64,000 nucleotides of DNA, taken from Mesostigma viride. Lineage: Eukaryota > Streptophyta > Mesostigmatophyceae > Mesostigmatales > Mesostigmataceae. The position numbers and the translations under genes were made by a program. The stretch covers positions 1,001,001 through 1,065,000 of the forward strand of contig RPFO01000175.1 in the NCBI GenBank assembly GCA_009746045.1. The letters are read 5' to 3'. The stretch's first letter is position 1. Every line of letters begins with the position of its first letter. This document shows, in pieces, positions 46,201 through 58,200 of this stretch. The notes under the pieces were generated by a model. That model was not told the origin of the DNA. It ran no database searches and saw nothing but the letters and a program-made list of their open reading frames with translations.

Positions 46201-49200
46201 CAAGGGCACGCACAAGGGCACGCACAAGGGCACAAGGACATGCACACAAGGGCATGCGCAAGGGCGCAAGGGCACTGACCAGCACAAGGGCGCGCACAAG
46301 GGCAGCACAAAGGGCACAAGGGCACTGACCAGCACGAGGGCACACACAAAGGCAGCACAAAGGGCACAAGGGCACTGACCAGCACGAGGGCACACACAAA
46401 GGCAGCACAAAGGGCATAAGGGCACTGACCAGCAGGATCTCGGTCATGAGCCGATGTGCCGATCCTTGGTAGAGCAGGCCGACTGACAGCAACGCCGCCG
46501 CCTGATGAATGCCAAGGACAGCACCAGATGGAAAAAGGTGGACGCATTCACAGTGTTTATGAGCATGACAGATTAGCGATGCGATAGATGAGCCCAGGCA
46601 CGGTCCAATGGATGCAGTCCCGTGCTTGGAATGGTCCAAGAATCCGCGTACCTGGGGAAAGAATTGTGAGCATGCAGCGAAATGACCATGTGAGGATTCT
46701 TTCCACTAGTCTGAAATCATCATAAGGCCTGTGTATGGCGCCATCATTTTAAGTTGGTGAGCACCCGCAGCACCGTGTACAACAGCCCCCATCATGCTGC
46801 CGTGATGTGCGCGACGTGATAATGCGTTCCCTCTTCCCCACCAGGTCTTCCCCATACTCGGCTGCGTGTGTTCTGTAACCCAGCTGGCTGTAGGGGTGTC
46901 ATAACGGAAGGCAAATGCCTCGTGTCAGTAGATGAAGGAGCAGAACAGTCGAGTAGGACGATGGTCTTGCGCTCTCCCTGGCTCACCTGCACCAGCGGCG
47001 AGAGCTCCAGCTCAGGGTAGGACGATGGGTGCCGCCCCGGGATGTGGAGGAAGAGGATCTGGCAAGGCCGAGAGGAGGACAACAACAACATGATAAGACT
47101 TGGGACCTTCATGTTAGTAGGGTTTCAAGGGATGAGGAGAAAGAGGATATGTTGAGGCAGGGGGAGGATCACACAACATGATGCCATAGCAACAAATAAT
47201 ATAATCTGCCACTAGCCTCTAATGGGCTTGCCCCCGAGGGTAGCCCCTAATGGGCTACCCTCGAACCTTCCAGATGGATGACTGCATGGATACGGAGTGA
47301 AGTACCACCCTCCCCATTTTCCCTATCATCCCAAAGGTTTGTCTACTGCACACACATCCCCCCTTCAGCTCCCCGCTTACCTTGGAGATGGACGAATGCA
47401 TGGAGCCCCGGCATGCGGCCGCGGCGCCCAGCAACAAGCCGACTGTGGTGGGGACATGCTCCTGGCACACGCAACACGGCAGATAGGGCAGACAACATCC
47501 AGAACCACACCATTACCGAGTTCATTTGTCAGTAACCGGAAGGAGGGACATGCTCCTGGCATCTGCAATTAATGTAGACAGCAGAGTGGCAACAAGCCAC
47601 CAATAACTCACACAGGGCGGAAGAGAGCTTGCGATAGAGGGAGGGAAAGAGACAGCAAGAATCGAGGGGAGAGACGTGCAAGCAGAAGCCAAGTGCCTGC
47701 GAAAGGTTGACAAGTGCCTGCATCGCTGCATGCACACACCATGAGAAGATAACAAGGGAGAATGCACAACTAGAGCATCAGCACGTGAGGGATTGGGGCC
47801 TTCTTTCTATTTCTTGGACAGCGCACCGAGGACAGATATGGGACTGTGGGTACGCATAACTACTTGGTGCGATATAATGCTGCCAACCATAGCTAGCGCA
47901 TCAGCAATAGAGCCTAGGCTTGCAGCTTCACGGCACCTGGGGCAAGTACCATGCAATCCCAAACCTTGCCGCAACCGCTGGCACCTCACTAGTTTGAAAG
48001 CCAGACAGCCAATTCTAGTGAGATGGCACCTGGTACAGGTACAGGTACAGGTACATGTCAAACAAATCATTCCCAGGCACGCTACCATAAGCACCGTTCC
48101 CAGGCACGCAACCATAAGCACTGCGTCGTAGCTAGAGAGCCCAAGTATTTGCAGCTTCACCTGGGACAAGTACCGGGTACAAGTCGCGTAAACATTTTTG
48201 TGCCATATCACCGCAAACACGGCACCCGTAGCCAGATCATCCTCAGCTCAAACATAAGCAAGCCAATAGGACAAAGCACCTGGGACAGGCACGGGGCACA
48301 AGTTGCGCAAACATTATCGTGCTACATCGCCACAGACACGGCACACGTTAGCTAGACCATCCTCAACTCCAACATTGGCAAGTGAAAGTAGGCATCTAGA
48401 AGAGAAAGCACCTGGGACAAGTACGGGTACATGTCGGGCGCGGAGAGCGCGCTCAGGTGTCCCTGGAGCCCCAGCGCCATGAGCAGCCCCGCATGCGTCT
48501 CGCTGGGCTCGGCGGGCCGGTTGTACACGATCCACGTTCGCGCGATCTTGGCTTGCCCGCGCGACAGGCGCAGGCCCGCCGCCACCCCATTGTGGAACTG
48601 GGGCCATGCGAGAAGGGCCGGGCCGTTGGAGACCGCTTGCACGTCCAGGGCTACCTGCTTGCATAGGTGGCAGGCAAGCACTTGTGAATAAGGTTTTCAG
48701 TAGGATAGAGCACTACCTGCTTGCATCTGTGGCAGGCAAGCACACAGTACAGTTTTCAGTGGAACAAGGTGCTACCTGCTTGCATCCGTGGCAGGCAAAC
48801 GATTGTGAATAAGGTTTACAGTGGAAAATCATGCCTCGGCAGGCTAGCACGCTACCTTCTTGCATGTGCGAGGGCCACGTTGGAATCATTCGTTAAGATG
48901 TGAACCAATCGTGATTCATTTAGTAATGGAGGAGCTTCAAATCCTGTATTTGGTATGAATGGAACAGCTTGCCTTGCGTATTAGAGCCCATTTAAGATCA
49001 CTCAGCTCCCAAGAAGACCAGCATTTGATTGAATACAATAAGTGAAGCCCTGCCACAAATGCAGCAGTTAACAGTGGCCTTAAGGTTTCTCAATCCGCAC
49101 GCGGAAGCAAGAAGCCTCCAGGGTGGGAGGGAGGGGAAAGAAACAATTGCGGATCATTGCCTGCCTAGCTTGCTTAAGGCATGGCCCGCCGACACACAAG

Positions 49201-52200
49201 CTGACATCATCCTAAATTAATTAACACCGGCATGCGTCACATGCCGGCCTGAACAGTGCTGAAAACGCCACTACAAACAACGTGGCCACGCACCCCCAGG
49301 CTAGTGCGTTAACCGTACAGGTAGTTGTACAAGGTTCCCAAGACTGACAAACATAAAACTCGCCCATCGACCCCTTGGGCCGGTCCGAATCCACTATACA
49401 ATAATTAATCACGACTCACTAAAGAACCCAAATCAGCCAAAGATTCGTTAAGCAACCAGCCGACCCTACAGGTCCCCACCTAACCTCAGCTGGTGCAACC
49501 AAACACGAATCTTTGCAAGCAAGTCGTATAAAACCTACAATTAATTTTCTCGGACCGCTAATTAATAGCCACCGACCCTTATAAACAACCGGGTCATCCA
49601 AGGAAAATTCGGGCGAGCAGGAAACCCTTTGTACCGATCGAATTAGTCAGCCCATGTCGCAGACAGCCTTCCACATCCAGGCCAAGGCATGGCGGCCTTA
49701 TCTTTCCCGCATGCGTTAATTAAACTATATTCAGAGAAAACCGATTAAGATCACTCAATTCCCAAGAAGACCAGCATTTGATTGAATACAATAAGTGGAG
49801 CCCTGCCACAAATGCAGCAGTTAACAGTGGCCTTAAGGTTTCTCAATCCGCACGCGGAAGCAAGAAGCCTCCACCCAATTACCCCCCCCTGGCGCCAACC
49901 CCATTGCGCCGATTAAACTCATGACCACCGTGCGCGAAAGAGCGTGTCGCAACATCTTAAATGGCGACTCAGCCCGCGCTAGGCTATATTAACCCCCGCA
50001 GGGGCCCGCTGGTTCAATGCGACACAAGCCGGTGACCACCCCAAAAACAAGCCCTCAAAAAGAGCTAGCATTTCGCAATTCCGGAACCGCCCAAAAAAGG
50101 AAAGAGGTTTTACGACACCATAATAGACTGAGCCGCGCAGCAGGTGCTGAGACGAAAAGGAACGACAAAGGTCTGGCGTAGCCTCGCCTCCCTAAGACGC
50201 CCTCCCCAACTCGAGTCTCGCAATAGGGAAATTTCTAGCTTCGGAGCGCAACTCTTGCGCGGCTCCTATTGTCCCCAACTACCCCTCCTCGGCAGGGGCA
50301 GCTGGACAACTGACCTGCCGCCACAAAAAATAATTTATAAAAAAAAACAGGCCGTATACATGTGGAAGCGATGGCGAGCAATAAGTGGAAGCATACATGT
50401 GACACTATTGACATGCCCGGAGGCACGCCGTTCAAGGCCCTTCATGAAGTACGTTGCCCTGGCAACCAAGACAAGGGTGGGTGGGTGGGGAGCAAAGAAA
50501 GAGGCCGACAAAACCAGCCAGAGCGGCTTTTAGTCGCAAAACCTCCCTTATCCCTAGCTAACTGACGTCATTAAACCCTTATGTTCAGTGATGCTAGTAA
50601 GACGCTAACCGTACAGACCGGGGGTAGAATATCCCGAATCTGCACGGCTAGTATTAAATAATGCGTAGGTTGTTCTTTTCAGGGGCACTGCACCTCACGC
50701 CCCGTTCCGCCCGGGTATAATCAACCCAAGCGCGGAACGCACATTTTATTTAATTCATTTTTCAACCATGCACTATACTGCATCTACTAATCACAAAAGC
50801 TCTAGCCAAACAGCTACGAGAAAACACTACGACCTATAAGCCGCTCATCCAGCGGCCTCTTGTTCCCGCATTCACGTATAGAAGAAACTCCGTTCAAAGA
50901 ACCCTGATTCATGTCCCACGTAGCTCCCACAAAAACCAGCATCTTCATTAAAACAATAAGTGGAAGCATACATGTGACACTATTGACATGCCCGGAGGCA
51001 CGCCGTTCAAGGCCCTTCATGAAGTACGTTGCCCAATCACCCCCGCCCTGGCTTTCCCTTGAAGCCGCACTCCACCTTGCTCGTTGTCACAAGTGACCGC
51101 CCTGCCGCAAAACGGGAGCCCCCCCACATCGGGAGGCGTGTGCCCAGCGGCTGTGGATGCATGGCCAGGCCCAAAAAGGCCCAGCGCATTTGCACTGCGA
51201 TTGCGCACGGCCAGCCTATCATGACCCCTCTCGGGGCCCCGAGTCGGTACCGCTATGGCCGTCTCCCCATAGACCCGGGGTGCTTCGAGAAAAAACGTGG
51301 ACCTAGCCCAGGCCCCGCCAGCCCGGATGCCCGAGGCCACAGCCCCAGGCACCTGGCTGAACGAGAGTCCGTTCAGCCAAGACCGCATTCCCCCCCGAGG
51401 TTTCTATGCGTGGGGAAAAAATTTCTAGCTTAGGCGCTTTTCCCATCGCCGTCCCCAGCCCCAACCACCCCCCCTCGGCGGAAGGCAATTGCAAAGTTTG
51501 CTGGCCAGCAGCAATTTCCGAAGAAAAAGCCTCAGGCCGCGGACCGAGACACGGGTCGCCAGTGCCAGCCATCCGGCTCCAACCCGGGGTGCAAGCATCC
51601 CCAGGTACGGAGCACCAGCTCGCGCACTGGCCCGACCAAGCGACAGTTGAGCACCTGTCACGGCACCCGGCCCACCAAAGACCCCAAGCTGGGGAAAAGG
51701 TGCGGACCGGAGGTAATCATTTTCTTTTCTTTTAGTTAACCGGGCGAGGAACTACGCCTGGCCGGTTAACAACTGGAAGTCTCACCACTGGCCAAGTGGC
51801 CGGTGCAACCAGTGCTTTTGGGATTTTGCTCCGCAGCACCCATAGCTGCGGCTGCCGCCGCAACGACAAGGAGCAAAGAAAGAGGCCGACAAAACCAGCC
51901 AGAGCGGCTTTTAGTCGCAAAACCTCCCTTATCCCTAGCTAACTGACGTCATTAAACCCTTATGTTCAGTGATGCTAGTAAGACGCTAACCGTACAGACC
52001 GGGGGTAGAATATCCCGAATCTGCACGGCTAGTATTAAATAATGCGTAGGTTGTTCTTTTCAGGGGCACTGCACCTCACGCCCCGTTCCGCCCGGGTATA
52101 ATCAACCCAAGCGCGGAACGCACATTTTATTTAATTCATTTTTCAACCATGCACTATACTGCATCTACTAATCACAAAAGCTCTAGCCAAACAGCTACGA

Positions 52201-55200
52201 GAAAACACTACGACCTATAAGCCGCTCATCCAGCGGCCTCTTGTTCCCGCATTCACGTATAGAAGAAACTCCGTTCAAAGAACCCCGAATAAAAAAAAAC
52301 AGGCCGTTGCTGACAGGAACCTGGTTCAGGACCTTTTGAGTCCAGGTCGCGTCCCACGCACCATCGCAAGGTGGCAAGCCTGCGATGTGACACTAGAGCT
52401 GTTTTAGAAACTTATAAACAGCTCCGCCGAAGCTGGCCAAACCGCCGGAGTAGCGCCCCATCCTTCGCCCATGTCAAAAAGACCCGCAGCCGGGGAAAAC
52501 GACATGGGGGTAAATTTAAATTTTCTTTCCGTTGCACGACCAACTATACTATGCTTGGTCGAACAACTTAGCGGTTGTGCCACCATCTGCCTCGGCTACA
52601 AGACAGATGCAACCCGCGCTAGAATGTGCAATTTTGCACAGGCGGCCATTACCGCCATTGTGAAAGAAACAATTGCGGATCATTGCCTGCCTAGCTTGCT
52701 TAAGGCATGGCCCGCCGACACACAAGCTGACATCATCCTAAATTAATTAACACCGGCATGCGTCACACGCCGGCCTGAACAGTGCTGAAAACGCCACTAC
52801 AAACAACGTGGCCACGCACCCCCAGGCTAGTGCGTTAACCGTACAGGTAGTTGTACAAGGTTCCCAAGACTGACAAACATAAAACTCGCCCATCGACCCC
52901 TTGGGCCGGTCCGAATCCACTATACAATAATTAATCACGACTCACTAAAGAACCCAAATCAGCCAAAGATTCGTTAAGCAACCAGCCGACCCTACAGGTC
53001 CCCACCTAACCTCAGCTGGTGCAACCAAACACGAATCTTTGCAAGCAAGTCGTATAAAACCTACAATTAATTTTCTCGGACCGCTAATTAATAGCCACCG
53101 ACCCTTATAAACAACCGGGTCATCCAAGGAAAATTCGGGCGAGCAGGAAACCCTTTGTACCGATCGAATTAGTCAGCCCATGTCGCAGACAGCCTTCCAC
53201 ATCCAGGCCAAGGCATGGCGGCCTTATCTTTCCCGCATGCGTTAATGGGTGGGTGGGGAGCAAAGAAAGAGGCCGACAAAACCAGCCAGAGCGGCTTTTA
53301 GTCGCAAAACCTCCCTTATCCCTAGCTAACTGACGTCATTAAACCCTTATGTTTAGTGGATGCTAGTAAGACGCTAACCGTACAGACCGGGGGTAGAATA
53401 TCCCGAATCTGCACGGCTAGTATTAAATAATGCGTAGGTTGTTCTTTTCAGGGGCACTGCACCTCACGCCCCGTTCCGCCCGGGTATAATCAACCCAAGC
53501 GCGGAACGCACATTTTATTTAATTCATTTTTCAACCATGCACTATATTGCATCTACTAATCACAAAAGCTCTAGCCAAACAGCTACGAGAAAACACTACG
53601 ACCTATAAGCCGCTCATCCAGCGGCCTCTTGTTCCCGCATTCACGTATAGAAGAAACTCCGTTCAAAGAACCCTGATTCATGTCCCACGTAGCTCCCACA
53701 AAAACCAGCATCTTCATTAAAACAATAAGTGGAAGCATACATGTGACACTATTGACATGCCCGGAGGCACGCCGTTCAAGGCCCTTCATGAAGTACGTTG
53801 CCCAATCACCCCCGCCCTGGCTTTCCCTTGAAGCCGCACTCCACCTTGCTCGTTGTCACAAGTGACCGCCCTGCCGCAAAACGGGAGCCCCCCCACATCG
53901 GGAGGCGTGTGCCCAGCGGCTGTGGATGCATGGCCAGGCCCAAAAAGGCCCAGCGCATTTGCACTGCGATTGCGCACGGCCAGCCTATCATGACCCCTCT
54001 CGGGGCCCCGAGTCGGTACCGCTATGGCCGTCTCCCCATAGACCCGGGGTGCTTCGAGAAAAAACGTGGACCTAGCCCAGGCCCCGCCAGCCCGGATGCC
54101 CGAGGCCACAGCCCCAGGCACCTGGCTGAACGAGAGTCCGTTCAGCCAAGACCGCATTCCCCCCGAGGTTTCTATGCGTGGGGAAAAAATTTCTAGCTTA
54201 GGCGCTTTTCCCATCGCCGTCCCCAGCCCCAACCACCCCCCCCTCGGCGGAAGGCAATTGCAAAGTTTGCTGGCCAGCAGCAATTTCCGAAGAAAAAGCC
54301 TCAGGCCGCGGACCGAGACACGGGTCGCCAGTGCCAGCCATCCGGCTCCAACCCGGGGTGCAAGCATCCCCAGGTACGGAGCACCAGCTCGCGCACTGGC
54401 CCGACCAAGCGACAGTTGAGCACCTGTCACGGCACCCGGCCCACCAAAGACCCCAAGCTGGGGAAAAGGTGCGGACCGGAGGTAATCATTTTCTTTTCTT
54501 TTAGTTAACCGGGCGAGGAACTACGCCTGGCCGGTTAACAACTGGAAGTCTCACCACTGGCCAAGTGGCCGGTGCAACCAGTGCTTTTGGGATTTTGCTC
54601 CGCAGCACCCATAGCTGCGGCTGCCGCCGCAACGACAAGGAGCAAAGAAAGAGGCCGACAAAACCAGCCAGAGCGGCTTTTAGTCGCAAAACCTCCCTTA
54701 TCCCTAGCTAACTGACGTCATTAAACCCTTATGTTCAGTGATGCTAGTAAGACGCTAACCGTACAGACCGGGGGTAGAATATCCCGAATCTGCACGGCTA
54801 GTATTAAATAATGCGTAGGTTGTTCTTTTCAGGGGCACTGCACCTCACGCCCCGTTCCGCCCGGGTATAATCAACCCAAGCGCGGAACGCACATTTTATT
54901 TAATTCATTTTTCAACCATGCACTATACTGCATCTACTAATCACAAAAGCTCTAGCCAAACAGCTACGAGAAAACACTACGACCTATAAGCCGCTCATCC
55001 AGCGGCCTCTTGTTCCCGCATTCACGTATAGAAGAAACTCCGTTCAAAGAACCCCGAATAAAAAAAAACAGGCCGTTGCTGACAGGAACCTGGTTCAGGA
55101 CCTTTTGAGTCCAGGTCGCGTCCCACGCACCATCGCAAGGTGGCAAGCCTGCGATGTGACACTAGAGCTGTTTTAGAAACTTATAAACAGCTCCGCCGAA

Positions 55201-58200
55201 GCTGGCCAAACCGCCGGAGTAGCGCCCCATCCTTCGCCCATGTCAAAAAGACCCGCAGCCGGGGAAAACGACATGGGGGTAAATTTAAATTTTCTTTCCG
55301 TTGCACGACCAACTATACTATGCTTGGTCGAACAACTTAGCGGTTGTGCCACCATCTGCCTCGGCTACAAGACAGATGCAACCCGCGCTAGAATGTGCAA
55401 TTTTGCACAGGCGGCCATTACCGCCATTGTGAAAGAAACAATTGCGGATCATTGCCTGCCTAGCTTGCTTAAGGCATGGCCCGCCGACACACAAGCTGAC
55501 ATCATCCTAAATTAATTAACACCGGCATGCGTCACACGCCGGCCTGAACAGTGCTGAAAACGCCACTACAAACAACGTGGCCACGCACCCCCAGGCTAGT
55601 GCGTTAACCGTACAGGTAGTTGTACAAGGTTCCCAAGACTGACAAACATAAAACTCGCCCATCGACCCCTTGGGCCGGTCCGAATCCACTATACAATAAT
55701 TAATCACGACTCACTAAAGAACCCAAATCAGCCAAAGATTCGTTAAGCAACCAGCCGACCCTACAGGTCCCCACCTAACCTCAGCTGGTGCAACCAAACA
55801 CGAATCTTTGCAAGCAAGTCGTATAAAACCTACAATTAATTTTCTCGGACCGCTAATTAATAGCCACCGACCCTTATAAACAACCGGGTCATCCAAGGAA
55901 AATTCGGGCGAGCAGGAAACCCTTTGTACCGATCGAATTAGTCAGCCCATGTCGCAGACAGCCTTCCACATCCAGGCCAAGGCATGGCGGCCTTATCTTT
56001 CCCGCATGCGTTAATGGGTGGGTGGGGAGCAAAGAAAGAGGCCGACAAAACCAGCCAGAGCGGCTTTTAGTCGCAAAACCTCCCTTATCCCTAGCTAACT
56101 GACGTCATTAAACCCTTATGTTTAGTGGATGCTAGTAAGACGCTAACCGTACAGACCGGGGGTAGAATATCCCGAATCTGCACGGCTAGTATTAAATAAT
56201 GCGTAGGTTGTTCTTTTCAGGGGCACTGCACCTCACGCCCCGTTCCGCCCGGGTATAATCAACCCAAGCGCGGAACGCACATTTTATTTAATTCATTTTT
56301 CAACCATGCACTATATTGCATCTACTAATCACAAAAGCTCTAGCCAAACAGCTACGAGTAAACACTGCGACCTATAAGCCGCTCATCCAGCGGCCTCTTG
56401 TTCCCGCATTCACGTATAGAAGAAACTCCGTTCAAAGAACCCCGATTCATGTCCCACGTAGCTCCCACAAAAACCAGCATCTTCATTAAAACAATAAGTG
56501 GAAGCATACATGTGACACTAATTGACATGCCCGGAGGCACGCCGTTCAAGGCCCTTCATGAAGTACGTTGCCCAATCACCCCCGCCCTGGCTTTCCCTTG
56601 AAGCCGCACTCCACCTTGCTTGTTGTCACAAGTGACCGCCCTGCCGCAAAACGGGAGCCCCCCCACATCGGGAGGCGTGTGCCCGGCGGCTGTGGATGCA
56701 TGGCCAGGCCCAAAAAGGCCCAGCGCATTTGCACTGCGATTGCGCACGGCCAGCCTATCATGACCCCTCTCGGGGCCCCGAGTCGGTACCGCTATGGCCG
56801 TCTCCCCATAGACCCGGGGTGCTTCGAGAAAAAACGTGGACCTAGCCCAGGCCCCGCCAGCCCGGATGCCCGAGGCCACAGCCCCAGGCACCTGGCTGAA
56901 CGAGAGTCCGTTCAGCCAAGACCGCATTCCCCCCCGAGGTTTCTATGCGTGGGGAAAAAATTTCTAGCTTAGACGCTTTTCCCATCGCCGTCCCCAGCCC
57001 CAACCACCCCCCCCTCGGCGGAAGGCAATTGCAAAGTTTGCTGGCCAGCAGCAATTTCCGAAGAAAAAGCCGCAGGCCGCGGACCGAGACACGGGTCGCC
57101 AGTGCCAGCCATCCGGCTCCAACCCGGGGTGCAAGCATCCCCAGGTACGGAGCACCAGCTCGCGCACTGGGCCGACCAAGCGACAGTTGAGCACCTGTCA
57201 CGGCATCCGGCCCACCAAAGACCCCAAGCTGGGGAAAAGGTGCGGACCGGAGGTAATCTTTTTCTTTTCTTTTAGTTAACCGGGCGAGGAACTACGCCTG
57301 GCCGGTTAACAACTGGAAGTCTCACCACTGGCCAAGTGGCCAGTGCAACCAGTGCTTTTGGGATTTTGCTCCGCAGCACCCATAGCTGCGGCTGCCGCCG
57401 CAACGACAACGAGCAAAGAAAGAGGCCGACAAAACCAGCCAGAGCGGCTTTTAGTCGCAAAACCTCCCTTATCCCTAGCTAACTGACGTCATTAAACCCT
57501 TATGTTTAGTGGATGCTAGTAAGACGCTAACCGTACAGACCGGGGGTAGAATATCCCGAATCTGCACGGCTAGTATTAAATAATGCGTAGGTTGTTCTTT
57601 TCAGGGGCACTGCACCTCACGCCCCGTTCCGCCCGGGTATAATCAACCCAAGCGCGGAACGCACATTTTATTTAATTCATTTTTCAACCATGCACTATAT
57701 TGCATCTACTAATCACAAAAGCTCTAGCCAAACAGCTACGAGTAAACACTGCGACCTATAAGCCGCTCATCCAGCGGCCTCTTGTTCCCGCATTCACGTA
57801 TAGAAGAAACTCCGTTCAAAGAACCCCGAATATTCAGAGAAAACCGATAACGCTCTGTTGGGAGTTTAACAGAGTACTCTTTGCGGCTGTGAGGATGATG
57901 AAAGATGAAGCAAATGGCGTCTATGCATATTGGTATTCGGATTGTTTCTATGCATGTGATTGTTAGTATTTGGAGCATGTTAGTATTTGGAGCATGTTAG
58001 TATTTGGATGCGCATGTTAGTATTTGGATTGTGTATATGCATATATTGTCCATGCATGCGATGGGTGTAAGGATTGTGCGATCTCAAGCCCCCACCCCCA
58101 CCCCGAGTCCCTTAAAATAGATACCTCCTGCATCGTGCAAGGCGGGAGCTGTTGGGAGGCAGGGGCATCCAGGGCAGAAGGCTAGGATATTATTGCTGAT

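Noticed and set aside
51029-51433. 134-codon frame in filler X of the array, repeated with each unit
   Set aside because: No recognisable domain; persistence is explained by the near identity of the copies. Kept only as a remark under the array.
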